From NCBI GenBank assembly GCA_025360005.1, contig JANYDA010000009.1, positions 124,001-188,000 of the forward strand: DNA of 64,000 nt. Reading direction: 5' to 3'. The DNA comes from Fibrobacteria bacterium (GTDB lineage Bacteria; Fibrobacterota; Fibrobacteria; UBA11236). Positions 17,543 through 26,839 of the stretch are shown here, in pieces. The position numbers and the translations under genes are program-made. Every line of letters starts with the position of its first letter. The stretch's first letter is position 1. A model generated the notes under the pieces. The model was not told the DNA's origin. It ran no database searches and worked only from the letters and a program-made list of their open reading frames with translations.

Positions 17543-20251
17543 ATGAATGAGATGACCCGTTTATCCCAGGAGGTTTTGCAGAAGGCCCAGGAGATAAGGC
17601 AGGCCAACCGCGATCTGGAATTGACGCCGCTCCATCTCGCGGCCGGATTGCTGCTCGCTGCGTTTGAATTCCTGGAGCCCAGCCTAAAGGGCGCCGGAAT
17701 CAATCCCATCGCATTCGCTGAGGACGTCGAGACGGCCGTGGCCCGGTTGCCTAAGGCGCAAACGGGCGGCGAGGGCGACGAAGGGGCGGCGTCCCCGGAT
17801 CTGAGCCGCGTATTGCGCGCCGCCAAAGGGGTAAGCCTGGACATGGGCGATACCGTGATCACGGTGGAACATCTTCTCTTGGCCTTGGAAAAAGCGGAGA
17901 TGTTCGATCTGAAAACCGTGCTGGCCAAGCACAAGGTGAATTTCAAGAAACTGAAGGATGCCATCATGAAGAATCGCGACCGCGCGGGATCCGGCGAAGC
18001 CCCCGGGGCCCACTCCCCCAATGCCGAGAACGAATACAACGTGCTCCAGAAGTACGGGCAGGAACTGGTGGCGCAGGCGCGCGACGGCAAGCTCGATCCC
18101 GTCATCGGCCGGGAAGAGGAGATTCGCCGGGTGGTGCGCATCCTATCCCGCAAGACCAAGAACAATCCCGTCCTGGTGGGGGAACCCGGGGTGGGCAAGA
18201 CCGCTATCGTGGAAGGCTTGGCCCAGCGCATCGTAAAGGGCGACGTTCCGGAGTCGCTCAAGGGCAAGAAGATCTATAGCCTGGATCTGGGCAGCCTCAT
18301 CGCGGGCGCCAAATACCGCGGCGAATTCGAGGAACGGCTCAAAGCGGTGCTCAAGGAGCTTGAGGCCGACGAGAATACTTTGCTCTTCATCGACGAGTTG
18401 CACACCATCGTGGGGGCGGGGAAGTCGGAAGGCTCCATGGACGTGGGCAATCTGCTCAAGCCCAAGCTGGCCCGCGGGGAGCTGCATTGCATCGGCGCGA
18501 CCACCTTGAACGAATACAAGAGCCATATCGAAAAGGATCCGGCGCTGGAGCGCCGCTTCCAACCGGTGATGGTGGGGGAACCCAGCGTTCCGGAAAGCAT
18601 TTCCATCCTGCGCGGAATCAAGGAACGCTTCGATCGCCATCATGGCGTGCGCATCCAGGACAACGCCATCGTGGCCGCCGTCAAACTATCCTCCCGCTAC
18701 ATCGCGGACAGGTTCCTGCCGGACAAGGCCATCGACTTGATGGATGAAGCGGCCGCCATGGTGAAAACCCAATTGGACACGGCGCCGGAAGAGTTGGATT
18801 CCCTGAGCCGCCGCTTGCTGCAAGCGCAGATCGAAGAGCAGGCGCTCAAGCAGGAAAAGGACGGGAAAAGCCGCGAACGGCTGGAGATACTCCGCGGTGA
18901 GATAGCCGGGCTGCGCGAGCGGGTGGAAACCATGCAGCGCCAATGGAAGTCCCATTCCAAGCTGATAGAGAAATCGCGCGCCATGCAGGCCGAAGTGGAT
19001 TCCATCAAGCAACAGATCGAAAAGGCCGAATCCGAATACGACTTGAACCGCGCGGCGGAGCTGAAGTACAAGACCCTGCGGGAAGCGGAACGCAAGGTAC
19101 AGGAGGCGCAGGACCTGGCCGCCAAGTCCCAGGTGGCCGGGAAGCAATTCCACGAAGAGGTGACCGAAGACGAAGTGGCGGAAGTGGTTTCCCGTTGGAC
19201 CGGCATACCGGTGACGCGCTTGCAGGAAGCGGAGAAGGACAAGCTGCTGCATCTTCCGGAGCATCTGGCCAAACGCGTGGTGGGGCAAGTGCCCGCCATC
19301 GAAGCGCTTTCCAACGCCATCCTCCGCAACCGCTCGGGCCTGGCGCGCGAGAACCGCCCTATCGGCAGTTTTCTGTTCCTGGGCCCCACGGGCGTGGGCA
19401 AAACGGAATTGACCAAGGCCATCGCCGAGTTCCTGTTCGACAGCGAGAACTACGTGGTGCGGTTGGACATGAGCGAATACATGGAAAAACACGCCGTCTC
19501 CAGGCTAATCGGGGCGCCCCCGGGCTATGTGGGTTATGAAGAGGGCGGCCAATTGACGGAGGCCGTGCGTCGCCAACCCTATGCGGTGGTGCTGTTGGAC
19601 GAAGTGGAGAAGGCTCATCCGGACGTATTCAACATCCTCTTGCAGGTGCTGGACGAAGGCCGCCTCTCCGATTCGCAAGGCCGCACGGTGAGTTTTCGCA
19701 ACACCATCATCGTAATGACCTCGAACATCGGCTCGCAAAAGATCTCCCAGGCGTCGGCTCCGCTGGGGGTGGAGGATCTGATGCCGGAGATCCGCAAGTT
19801 CTTCCGCATCGAATTCGTAAACCGGATCGATGAGATCCTGGTCTTCCAGCCGCTGGGCAAGGCGGAACTGGAGCGGATCGCCGGCCTGCGCTTCCTGGAT
19901 TTGGCCAAGCGCCTGGGCGAACGCGGCATCGAATCCGAGATCACCTCGGCCGCTGCCAGGGCGATCGCGGAGCGGTCTTTCGATCCGCAGTTCGGCGCCC
20001 GGCCCATCAACCGTTATATCCAGACCCAATTGGAGAATCCATTGAGCCGGATGATCCTTTCCGGGTCCCTGCAAACGGGCGCCAAGTTGAGGGTCGATTT
20101 CCAAGCGGACGCGTTCACCTTCAAGTTCACGCCGGGAAAAGGCCCCGTCCCGGGCGCCGGAAGCAACGGGGATACGGGCGCCGGAGCCCGCCTGGCGCGC
20201 GGTCCCGAGGCGTTGGACGTGGAGGACGCCGAGTACACGGAAATAGGCTGA
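17543..20251 (+). CDS. clpB: ClpB-type AAA+ disaggregase
   Basis: A hexameric ATP-driven protein disaggregase working with DnaK. Clp N-domain repeats span about residues 1-150. The first AAA+ domain has GEPGVGKT and [14 protein letters not shown] coiled-coil M-domain (about 405-525) contains long Glu/Lys/Arg helices. The second AAA+ domain has [23 protein letters not shown] and the C-terminal small domain. Length is 902 residues from the ATG at 17543, within family range. The reading frame could start 53 codons earlier, but those residues are not conserved. The tail after residue about 865 is Gly/Pro-rich and ends EDAEYTEIG. It is monocistronic. Confidence 0.96.
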   Translation: MNEMTRLSQEVLQKAQEIRQANRDLELTPLHLAAGLLLAAFEFLEPSLKGAGINPIAFAEDVETAVARLPKAQTGGEGDEGAASPDLSRVLRAAKGVSLDMGDTVITVEHLLLALEKAEMFDLKTVLAKHKVNFKKLKDAIMKNRDRAGSGEAPGAHSPNAENEYNVLQKYGQELVAQARDGKLDPVIGREEEIRRVVRILSRKTKNNPVLVGEPGVGKTAIVEGLAQRIVKGDVPESLKGKKIYSLDLGSLIAGAKYRGEFEERLKAVLKELEADENTLLFIDELHTIVGAGKSEGSMDVGNLLKPKLARGELHCIGATTLNEYKSHIEKDPALERRFQPVMVGEPSVPESISILRGIKERFDRHHGVRIQDNAIVAAVKLSSRYIADRFLPDKAIDLMDEAAAMVKTQLDTAPEELDSLSRRLLQAQIEEQALKQEKDGKSRERLEILRGEIAGLRERVETMQRQWKSHSKLIEKSRAMQAEVDSIKQQIEKAESEYDLNRAAELKYKTLREAERKVQEAQDLAAKSQVAGKQFHEEVTEDEVAEVVSRWTGIPVTRLQEAEKDKLLHLPEHLAKRVVGQVPAIEALSNAILRNRSGLARENRPIGSFLFLGPTGVGKTELTKAIAEFLFDSENYVVRLDMSEYMEKHAVSRLIGAPPGYVGYEEGGQLTEAVRRQPYAVVLLDEVEKAHPDVFNILLQVLDEGRLSDSQGRTVSFRNTIIVMTSNIGSQKISQASAPLGVEDLMPEIRKFFRIEFVNRIDEILVFQPLGKAELERIAGLRFLDLAKRLGERGIESEITSAAARAIAERSFDPQFGARPINRYIQTQLENPLSRMILSGSLQTGAKLRVDFQADAFTFKFTPGKGPVPGAGSNGDTGAGARLARGPEALDVEDAEYTEIG

Positions 20252-20261
20252 ACGGGCCGGC

Positions 20262-20400
20262 GCGGGTGAACTATCCGGAACACCCGCCCCAATGCCCCTA
20301 AAAGCAGGATCGATTCCCGGAAATCTCCCCAATAGCCCAAGGGAATTCCCTTGCCGCTAGCTTATATTGGAATTGCATTCACGGTCATCCTTTGGGATGA
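20262..20400. promoter_or_regulatory. clpB 3' hairpin, 16-bp palindrome and leader hairpin
   Basis: GCGGGTG (20262-20268) pairs with CACCCGC (20281-20287) just after clpB and may be a weak terminator. A perfect 16-bp palindrome CAAGGGAATTCCCTTG lies at 20338-20353. TCATCC (20385-20390) pairs with GGATGA (20395-20400) over a TTTG loop, immediately before the GGAGGAG ribosome site of the next gene. The palindrome is symmetrical enough to be an operator for the secreted-protein gene at 20427; this is inference. Confidence 0.4.
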
Positions 20401-20426
20401 TCGATAGACAAGGTGGAGGAGTCCCC

Positions 20427-21224
20427 ATGACAGCACGGAAATTATTCGCATCGGCTTGCCTGTCGGGAGCGCTGCTCCTGCCCTGCGTGGCCAAGGCTCA
20501 GGGGAGGACCTTCCACGGCGCGAACTACGACATCACTTTCCAGCCTACGGCGAAGACCAGCGCCTGGGATACCGTGAAGACGGGGAACATCATAGCCAAG
20601 TTGGGCGGGCTTTACGGCATGGCGACCATGGGCGCCGCGGCGGGAACGTCTTTGCCCAATCTGGATTCCCTTACGGCATCCTTCTCGGATTCGCTGGGCG
20701 GCACGCTCAAGAAGGATTCCACCAAGACCATAATGCTCGGCCAATACGAGGTCCACTGGCAGAAGTACACCTACGACACCTTGCCCAAGCTGAGCAAATT
20801 GGTTTCGGATGCGGCGGGATTCACGGTCATGCTTAAGAACGGGAGCTTCCGCGTGTATTACCTGGTCTCGGGCGGATACCAATTCACTCTCGCCTGCATG
20901 AGCATCCTCAGCGGCGGCATCGCTCCCTATCCCGACGTGGAGGAGGCCATCAAGACCCTGAGGCTGGGATTGCAGGCCGGTATCCGCGACAGGGCCCGCA
21001 CGGTCACCCGCGATTTGTGGATCCGTGACGGCCGCCTGGGCGGGGCCTGGCTGGAAGCCAACAAGCCCACCGCCATCGAGGCTTTCGATACGCGCGGATT
21101 CCGCATGGGAACGGGCGTGCTCGATTCCAAGGGCACTTGGAGCCTGCCGGTTTCCCGGCAAGAGATGTTCTTGCGCGTGCGCGCGGCGGACGGGTCGAGC
21201 CTGCAATTCGTCGTGCATCCCTGA
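20427..21224 (+). CDS. Secreted protein of unknown function
   Basis: 265 residues with a clear signal peptide (MTARKLFASACLSGALLL, cleavage near AKA-QG). The mature part looks like mixed alpha/beta and carries no motif I recognise: an N-terminal GANYDITFQPT strand region, then LGQYEVHWQKYTYD, and a C-terminal beta-rich stretch (about 200-265) that could be a small carbohydrate-contact or sorting-type domain (AFDTRGFRMGTGVLDSKG). The start is set by GGAGGAG at 20415-20421. It lies 10 bases upstream of the ThuA-like gene, so the two are probably co-transcribed. Confidence 0.7.
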   Translation: MTARKLFASACLSGALLLPCVAKAQGRTFHGANYDITFQPTAKTSAWDTVKTGNIIAKLGGLYGMATMGAAAGTSLPNLDSLTASFSDSLGGTLKKDSTKTIMLGQYEVHWQKYTYDTLPKLSKLVSDAAGFTVMLKNGSFRVYYLVSGGYQFTLACMSILSGGIAPYPDVEEAIKTLRLGLQAGIRDRARTVTRDLWIRDGRLGGAWLEANKPTAIEAFDTRGFRMGTGVLDSKGTWSLPVSRQEMFLRVRAADGSSLQFVVHP

Positions 21225-21234
21225 ACCTACCATC

Positions 21235-21990
21235 ATGGCAGGAAACCTCAACGTTACCGTCTGGAACGAGTTCATCCACGAGCGGAGGGCCGGCGGGAAG
21301 CCCATGGAAATCTATCCAGCCGGGATCCATGTCGCTTTGGCGTCGCATTTCTCCGCCCAGGCCGGGATCACGGCCCGCACCGCCACCCTGGATGAGTCCG
21401 AGCATGGCCTGACCCGGGAAGTCCTGGACCGCACCGACGTCCTTTTCTGGTGGGGCCACCTTGCGCATGACAAAGTGGAGGATGCCGTGGTTAAGCGCGT
21501 CCAGGATGCGGTGCTGGACGGGATGGGCCTGGTGGTCCTGCATTCGGGCCACGCAGCCAAGGTTTTCAAAAACCTGCTGGGGACCAGTTGCGGCCTCAAG
21601 TGGCGCGAGGCCGATGAAAGGGAAATCCTCTGGAACGTCGCCCCGCATCATCCCATAACCCAGGGCGTGGCCGAGCATATTGAGATCGATCGTCACGAAA
21701 TGTACGGAGAAAGACACGACATCCCGGAACCCGATCAGCTGATCTTCATCTCCTGGTTCCAAGGAGGGAACGTGTTCCGCAGCGGATGCACCTTCGAGCG
21801 GGGGTTGGGGCGCATCTTTTATTTCAGCCCGGGACATGAAACCTATCCCATTTATCATCGGGCGGACATCCTGCGCATCCTGACCAATGCGGCGCGTTGG
21901 ACGGGGGAATATTCGGCGCGCGCTAGGGAAGGGAACGGGCGGCGGCCGGACCTCCGGAAAACCGTGAACCAAAACGTCCCTCTGGCATAA
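21235..21990 (+). CDS. ThuA-like (trehalose utilisation) glutamine-amidotransferase-fold protein
   Basis: 251 residues. The ThuA pattern is clear: NVTVWNEFIHERR at the N-terminus, TDVLFWWGHLAHDKV, then GLVVLHSGHAAKVFKNLLGT, HHPITQGV, and IFYFSPGHETYPIYH near the end. ThuA proteins are linked to disaccharide and keto-sugar metabolism, but their chemistry is poorly defined. The frame is open upstream into the previous gene; the ATG at 21235 gives the family N-terminus, though its ribosome site is weak. The following genes are a TIM-barrel isomerase and two oxidoreductases, a common genomic partnership. Confidence 0.85.
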   Translation: MAGNLNVTVWNEFIHERRAGGKPMEIYPAGIHVALASHFSAQAGITARTATLDESEHGLTREVLDRTDVLFWWGHLAHDKVEDAVVKRVQDAVLDGMGLVVLHSGHAAKVFKNLLGTSCGLKWREADEREILWNVAPHHPITQGVAEHIEIDRHEMYGERHDIPEPDQLIFISWFQGGNVFRSGCTFERGLGRIFYFSPGHETYPIYHRADILRILTNAARWTGEYSARAREGNGRRPDLRKTVNQNVPLA

Positions 21991-22112
21991 CAGGCCTACG
22001 CGAGGAAGGCCCATGCGGGAAGGCCCGGAAGCTGGGTATAAAAACCGCACCGGCATGGAAAAAAACGGCGTCGACTCCGCCGCAACCGGATTGCGCCCGG
22101 ATTCGCGCCCCC

Positions 22113-22205
22113 TTGACCCGGATTGAAGCATTAATCTATATATCACGACCGCCCGCGCAGGGCGGACTGCGATGCGCATCCCGCAGTCCTTGAAAGGAAA
22201 ATCCC
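22113..22205 (+). promoter_or_regulatory. Candidate promoter plus double-hairpin leader of the sugar isomerase gene
   Basis: TTGACC (22113-22118) and TATATA (22137-22142) are 18 bases apart. The predicted transcript start near 22149 coincides with the first of two back-to-back hairpins: CCGCCC/GGGCGG (22149-22154 with 22160-22165) and GACTGCG/CGCAGTC (22165-22171 with 22182-22188). The loop of the second holds the palindrome ATGCGCAT. They share base 22165, so they may compete. The ribosome site AAAGGAAAA follows directly. The remaining upstream part of the 215-base gap shows nothing else. Confidence 0.45.
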
Positions 22206-23447
22206 ATGGCCGTGAAGTCCTTTGAACCGAAATTCATGAAGATGAGCGTGCTGACCGCGGCCTTGCAGGAATTGACGCCGCGCGACGTGCGCGATCCGGA
22301 TCCCGACAAGGCCATCGAGGATTGGCTCCAGTTCGCCCGGGAGCTCGAGATCGAGAACATCCAGCTTTCCGCGGCCCTGCATCCCAGCGAATCGGATGTG
22401 CCCCAGGAAGCGATGTTGGATCCGGTCGCCAACCATTTGGACTTGCGCAAGCCCTTCGATAAGTCCCGCGCCAGCCGCGTGGCGGCCGCCATGAAGGAAA
22501 CGCGCGTGGGCATGACCGACATCGGCTACTTCGACAACATGCTCACTGACGACAACGGCAACCGCAAGAAGAAGCATGAATTCATGGTGCGCGCCATGGA
22601 CGCGGCGGTAGCCCTGGGGATGAAGGCGGTGTGCGGCTTCGTGGGCCGCAACATCAAGCTGAGCATGGATCAGAATTACGATATGTTCGAGAAGGAGTTC
22701 GTCCCGCTGCTGAAGGCGGCCAAGGATCGCGGCCTCCAGTACCGCGTGGAACAATGCCCCATGCCGGGCTGGAACCCTACCGATCTCTGGGTGAACAATA
22801 TCGCGCATGTGCCCGGCGCTTGGATCGCGCTGCATAAGCTCGCCGAAAAGCACGGTGTCGGCGATCAATTCCGCATCCATTACGATCCTTCCCACGCCAT
22901 TCTCATGGGCCAGGATACGCGTTCGATTTTCCAATATCTCAAGGATACCGGATACAACTTCCTGATAGCGGGCTTCCACGTCAAGGGCCAGGTCATAGAC
23001 TCCAAGGGCGTGGCCGCCTGGGGTTACCAGGGGCAGGTAGCGCGGCGAGGCGATTGGAACAACGGGCATATCTCGGAAAACCCCGTCGATCATCTCAATG
23101 CCTGGAAAAAGCAGGTATCCTTCAGCCAACATGAGTTGCCCGGCACCGCCAAGCACGATCCGCTCGCTTACCTGCAGAACCGCACGGTGGATTGGCTGGA
23201 TCATCAACTGGCCGCGCGGGAACTCCTGCAGCTCGATGTTTCCGAAACTCCCCTGGTGGTCGAACATGAATACCCGCTCGCGCGCATCCAGGACAAGGAA
23301 AAGCTGAAGCCGATCCTCAAGGGCTCGCTGGCCTTCACGCGTAAAATCGACGAAGCCGCGGCATGCATGCACGCCCTGCAAACCGAAGTGCTCAAGGCCC
23401 AGGGAATCCCCGTGCAGGGGAATGGGCGCGAGGCGTATCGGACATGA
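22206..23447 (+). CDS. Sugar phosphate isomerase/epimerase family protein (TIM barrel)
   Basis: 413 residues, longer than the usual 270-300 for this superfamily. TIM-barrel strands and metal ligands are suggested by [45 protein letters not shown] and [11 protein letters not shown], a Glu/Asp/His/Glu pattern like xylose isomerase-like proteins. The region after about residue 290 is an extra C-terminal section ending in a [14 protein letters not shown] block that may supply the last ligand. The start is set by the AAAGGAAAA ribosome site. It is followed by two Gfo/Idh/MocA oxidoreductases, so action on the same oxidised sugar or inositol is inferred. Confidence 0.82.
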   Translation: MAVKSFEPKFMKMSVLTAALQELTPRDVRDPDPDKAIEDWLQFARELEIENIQLSAALHPSESDVPQEAMLDPVANHLDLRKPFDKSRASRVAAAMKETRVGMTDIGYFDNMLTDDNGNRKKKHEFMVRAMDAAVALGMKAVCGFVGRNIKLSMDQNYDMFEKEFVPLLKAAKDRGLQYRVEQCPMPGWNPTDLWVNNIAHVPGAWIALHKLAEKHGVGDQFRIHYDPSHAILMGQDTRSIFQYLKDTGYNFLIAGFHVKGQVIDSKGVAAWGYQGQVARRGDWNNGHISENPVDHLNAWKKQVSFSQHELPGTAKHDPLAYLQNRTVDWLDHQLAARELLQLDVSETPLVVEHEYPLARIQDKEKLKPILKGSLAFTRKIDEAAACMHALQTEVLKAQGIPVQGNGREAYRT

Positions 23448-23470
23448 GGGAAGAGGGCATGAGGGAAGAG
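23443..23470 (+). repeat. 13-bp direct repeat at the end of the isomerase gene
   Basis: CATGAGGGAAGAG occurs at 23443-23455 and again at 23458-23470, with a 15-base period. The first copy contains the stop codon of the upstream gene. It abuts the large inverted repeat that follows. Confidence 0.8.
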
Positions 23471-23595
23471 TTTTGCAAATTGCAAATTGAAAATTGCAAA
23501 TTGTAAAACCGAAGATACGGAGCCCAGGCGTTGGTACGCATTGGGCTCTTTCAATTTGCATCCTTCAATTTTCGATTTTCAATTCGCAAAATTCC
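23471..23595. repeat. 125-base imperfect inverted repeat of GCAAATTG-type units
   Basis: The left arm (about 23471-23503) is built from repeated GCAAATTG and GAAAATTG octamers. The right arm (about 23551-23595) carries the same units in inverted order, with a few mismatches and one 5-base insertion. In the middle GAGCCCA (23520-23526) pairs with TGGGCTC (23542-23548). The whole stretch fills the gap before the first oxidoreductase and is far more AT-rich than the coding DNA around it. It could fold into one long RNA stem, or it may be a miniature repeat element. Confidence 0.7.
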
Positions 23596-23632
23596 GGTTA
23601 AACGAAGCACTGACAGCAGAGGGCGCATTCCT

Positions 23633-24787
23633 ATGACAAAAAGAAAACTCCGTGGTGGCATGGTAGGCGGCGGCATCGGGGCGTTCATCGGTCCCGTGCA
23701 TCGCATGGCGGCCACCTTGGACGGGGAGGCCGAGTTCGTGGCGGGCGCGTTTTCGCGCGATGCCGCGAAATCCAGGAAGTCCGGCGATGAGTTGGGACTG
23801 GATCCCAAACGCGTCTATCCCACCTACCAGGAGATGGCTGAGAAGGAAGCCGGGCTGCCGCCCGATCAACGCATCGATTTCGTCTCCATCGTGGTGCCCA
23901 ACAGCGGGCATTTCCCGGCCTCCAAACTGTTCCTGGAAGCCGGCATCAACGTCATCTGCGACAAGCCCATGACCACCACGCTTGCCGATGCCAAAGCGCT
24001 CCAGAAAATCGTCCGCAAGACCGGTAAGGTCTTCGCTCTCACGCACAACTACACGGGCTATCCCATGGTGAAACAGGCGCGCCATATGGTGGCCAAGGGC
24101 CAGCTGGGCAAAATCAACAAGGTGGTGGTCGAGTACCCGCAGGGTTGGATGAGCGGCATGATCGAAAACCCGGGCAATTCCATCGGCATGTGGCGGATGG
24201 ATCCGAAGATCGCCGGCGGCTCCTGCTGCATGGGCGATCTGGGCACGCACGCGGAAAACCTGGTTCGGTATATCACCGGGTTGGAAATCGACGAGGTGTG
24301 CGCCGAGCTCACCGCATTCGTCAAAGGGAACCGCCTGGAAGACGACGGCAACGTGCTGGTGCGCTATAAGGGCGGCGCACGCGGCATCCTATATGCTTCG
24401 CAGATTTCGGCGGGGGAGGAAAATCCCCTCAGCATCCGCGTGTACGGCACCAAAATGGGGCTGGAATGGAAGCAGGAAGACCCGAATTACCTCATCGTCA
24501 AGAGTCCGGAAGGCACGCAAACCCGTTATTCCAAGGGGAACAACAACCTTGCCAAGGAAGCGCAGGAGGCCGCGCGTTTGATCTGGGGACACCCCGATGG
24601 CTATATTGAAGCCTTCGCCAACATCTACCGGGAGGCGTTCAAAGGCATTCGGGCCGTGAACGCGGGGAAGAAAATCCCCGTTTGCGATCACCCGAATGCG
24701 GATGACGGCCTGGTCGGCGTCGCTTTCATCGATGCCCTGCTCGCGAGCAACAAATCGAAGAGCAAGTGGACTAAGATGAAGGTCTGA
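23633..24787 (+). CDS. Gfo/Idh/MocA-family NAD(P)-dependent oxidoreductase
   Basis: 384 residues. The N-terminal Rossmann fold has the glycine motif GGMVGGGIGAFIG. It is followed by FVSIVVPNSGHFPASKLFLE and the catalytic-lysine motif INVICDKPMT, in which Lys is the usual CEKP/CDKP lysine. The C-terminal alpha/beta substrate domain runs from about residue 135 and includes GGSCCMGDLGTHAENLVRYI, whose GxHxxxL-like His is a second catalytic residue. The ATG at 23633 follows the inverted-repeat region with only a weak ribosome site (GAGGG). The substrate is likely a sugar or cyclitol, given the neighbours. Confidence 0.92.
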   Translation: MTKRKLRGGMVGGGIGAFIGPVHRMAATLDGEAEFVAGAFSRDAAKSRKSGDELGLDPKRVYPTYQEMAEKEAGLPPDQRIDFVSIVVPNSGHFPASKLFLEAGINVICDKPMTTTLADAKALQKIVRKTGKVFALTHNYTGYPMVKQARHMVAKGQLGKINKVVVEYPQGWMSGMIENPGNSIGMWRMDPKIAGGSCCMGDLGTHAENLVRYITGLEIDEVCAELTAFVKGNRLEDDGNVLVRYKGGARGILYASQISAGEENPLSIRVYGTKMGLEWKQEDPNYLIVKSPEGTQTRYSKGNNNLAKEAQEAARLIWGHPDGYIEAFANIYREAFKGIRAVNAGKKIPVCDHPNADDGLVGVAFIDALLASNKSKSKWTKMKV

Positions 24788-24833
24788 GCGGGCTGGGAAC
24801 ACAATCAGGGGAACCGGGAACAGGGAGAATCTT

Positions 24834-25919
24834 ATGGCAGTGAAGATAGGGATTATCGGCGCCGGCGGCATGGCGGCATATCATATCCAGGGATTCCGGA
24901 GCGCGGGCGGCGAAGTGGCCGCCATCGCGGACATGAACGCGGACGCGGCCAAGCGGGCGGCCGAGAAACACGGCGTGGACAAATCCTTCGCCAGCGTTAA
25001 GGAAATGTACGAGACCCTGAAGGACCTGGATGCGGTCTCGATCATCACTCCCAACGCCTTCCATCATCCTTTGGTACTGGAAGCCCTGGCCAACGGCAAG
25101 CATGTGTTCTGCGAGAAGCCCCCGGCGCTGAACGCCGCGGATGCTTCCGGCATGGCCAAGGCGGCCAAGGAAACCGGCAAGACCCTGATGTTCAACTTCA
25201 ACAACCGCGCCAGGCCGGAATCCTGCGCGATGATGGAATACGTCAAAGGCGGCGCCGTGGGACGCATCAATTCCGCTCAGGCCGCCTGGATCCGCAGGAC
25301 CGGCATCCCCGGTTTCGGCGGTTGGTTCACCAACAAAAAGCTGTCGGGAGGCGGACCCGTCATCGACTTGCTCCACATGATCGATCTCGCCCTCCATTTC
25401 ATGCGCTACCCGGAACCCGCCTACGTCCTGGCGCAAACCTTCAGCGACTTCATCGACAACAAGGAGTTCAAGGGTCCGTGGAGCATTCCGGACATCAAGG
25501 ACGGCCTGACTGATGTGGAAGCGGCGGCGCACGGTTTCGTCACCTTCAAGACCGGCCAGGTGCTGACCCTGCGCAATTCCTGGGCGGAAATGAACAAACG
25601 CGAAGAGGTTTCCGTAACGTTCCAGGGCCAGAAGGCGGGCGGCATGGTGCGCAGGCTGTTCGGCGTGGACGGTATCGACGCTACCAGCATCGACGAGTGC
25701 GAGTTGTATACGCAGGAGAACGGACGCCCGGTGAACCGTTCCATCATCGTCCCGCAGGACGAGGCGATGGGCCGCACCCGCGCCGCCAGGAATTTCGTCC
25801 TGGCCGTGGAAGGCAAGGAGGCCCCCCTCAACACGCCCGATGAGGCCGTCAAGCTGATGAAGATCATCGACGGTATTTATGCTTCCGCGCGAAGCGGCAA
25901 GCCCGTCGAAATAGTTTAG
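24834..25919 (+). CDS. Gfo/Idh/MocA-family oxidoreductase
   Basis: 361 residues. The Rossmann motif IGIIGAGGMAAYHIQGF is at the N-terminus, then VSIITPNAFHHPLVLEAL and the catalytic lysine in HVFCEKPPA (about residue 96). The C-terminal domain has GGGPVIDLLHMIDLALHFM, the second-His region of the family. The ribosome site is AGGGAGAA, 7 bases before the ATG. It shares the family but only limited sequence with the preceding oxidoreductase, so the two probably act on different intermediates. It converges with the small membrane gene at 26029; the 109-base gap shows no clear terminator. Confidence 0.94.
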   Translation: MAVKIGIIGAGGMAAYHIQGFRSAGGEVAAIADMNADAAKRAAEKHGVDKSFASVKEMYETLKDLDAVSIITPNAFHHPLVLEALANGKHVFCEKPPALNAADASGMAKAAKETGKTLMFNFNNRARPESCAMMEYVKGGAVGRINSAQAAWIRRTGIPGFGGWFTNKKLSGGGPVIDLLHMIDLALHFMRYPEPAYVLAQTFSDFIDNKEFKGPWSIPDIKDGLTDVEAAAHGFVTFKTGQVLTLRNSWAEMNKREEVSVTFQGQKAGGMVRRLFGVDGIDATSIDECELYTQENGRPVNRSIIVPQDEAMGRTRAARNFVLAVEGKEAPLNTPDEAVKLMKIIDGIYASARSGKPVEIV

Positions 25920-26028
25920 CCGGTAGGCCGCTTTCCGTGGAGGTTGGTGGGTACTTCAGGTACGGCGTAGAAGATCAGCCCAGGGGCCGGTTCGCCGTGG
26001 GATGATTCTCAATAAGGGTCATGCGGCA

Positions 26029-26463
26029 TCATTCCGATATTTCCTTCTCTTGGGGGCCGTTGGCCTTGAGATAAAGATCTCCGTATAGTTTGACGCCGCA
26101 ATCGGGGCAAATGGTATGCGAAAAATCCGCGTAGCTTCTTTCCTGGATATATTCCTCGATGGGGCTCCAGCGGTTCTTGTCGTCCCGGATCTTCTTGCAA
26201 TGGGCGCAGACGCTGAGCATGCCTTCCAGCATCTTGATCTTGTTCAGCACCTGGAGTTGGATGTAGATAGCCAGCAGGAAAAGCAGGATGACGCCCAGCG
26301 AATCCAGCATGCCGGCGATGACCTTGGGGGTGTAGGGAAAGTTGGCGCTGACGACCATGGGAATCAGATACTCGTCGTCCACGGAAATGAAAACCACCAG
26401 CAGCGCGAAGCAGATGGCTTCGATCCAGATCAACCTGTTGATAACGCGCCGGCCGTCCAGCAT
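26029..26463 (-). CDS. Small membrane protein with C-terminal CxxCKKIRDD zinc-ribbon-like motif
   Basis: 144 residues. Two membrane helices (about 10-28 and 50-72) are followed by a short helix and SVCAHCKKIRDD (Cys86, Cys89), then TICPDCGVKLYG (Cys119, Cys122). The CAxCKKIRDD...FSHxICPDC pattern is well known at the ends of PAS and response-regulator proteins of unknown biochemistry. Here it is attached to a membrane anchor instead of a sensor domain. A four-Cys metal site is inferred. The start is uncertain: ATG at 26463 has a poor ribosome site, and a TTG at 26502 would add 13 residues and overlap the upstream gene. It probably shares the transcript of the pterin dehydratase. Confidence 0.68.
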   Translation of the reverse strand: MLDGRRVINRLIWIEAICFALLVVFISVDDEYLIPMVVSANFPYTPKVIAGMLDSLGVILLFLLAIYIQLQVLNKIKMLEGMLSVCAHCKKIRDDKNRWSPIEEYIQERSYADFSHTICPDCGVKLYGDLYLKANGPQEKEISE

Positions 26464-26491
26464 CTGGACATAGCCGCTGGTCTTGCCTTTG

Positions 26492-26839
26492 CTAGGCCGC
26501 AACGGGAATCGATTCGATCTTGGCCGCCAGGATAAAATCGCTTTCCGTAAGACCCTCTATCTTGTGCGTCCAAATGGTAATGCGGACCTTGCCCCAGGAC
26601 AACTGGATGTCCGGATGGTGGCCTTGGGCTTCCGCCACGGCCCCTACCCGGTTGGTAAAGTCCAAAGCTTGGCGGAAATCCTCGAAGTCGAAACTCTTTT
26701 CCAGGTGATGCCCGCCGACGACGCTCCAACCATGTTGCAATTCGGCATCGAGCCGCTGCAGGTCCGCGCCTTTCAGGGGCGGAACTCCGCCTTTACAGGG
26801 GACGCATTCCTTGGCCGCCAAAAGTTCACATGAGTCCAT
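26492..26839 (-). CDS. 4a-hydroxytetrahydrobiopterin dehydratase (pterin-4a-carbinolamine dehydratase)
   Basis: Dehydrates 4a-hydroxytetrahydropterin to recycle the cofactor of aromatic amino-acid hydroxylases. 115 residues. The active-site block GHHPDIQLSWGKVRITIW matches the family's two-His plus Trp pattern, followed by THKIEGLTESDFILAAKI. The start ATG at 26839 has AAGGA 8 bases upstream. A hydroxylase partner such as phhA is not in the window. It is divergent from the carboxynorspermidine genes across a 261-base gap (26840-27100) in which I see no strong promoter match. Confidence 0.93.
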   Translation of the reverse strand: MDSCELLAAKECVPCKGGVPPLKGADLQRLDAELQHGWSVVGGHHLEKSFDFEDFRQALDFTNRVGAVAEAQGHHPDIQLSWGKVRITIWTHKIEGLTESDFILAAKIESIPVAA

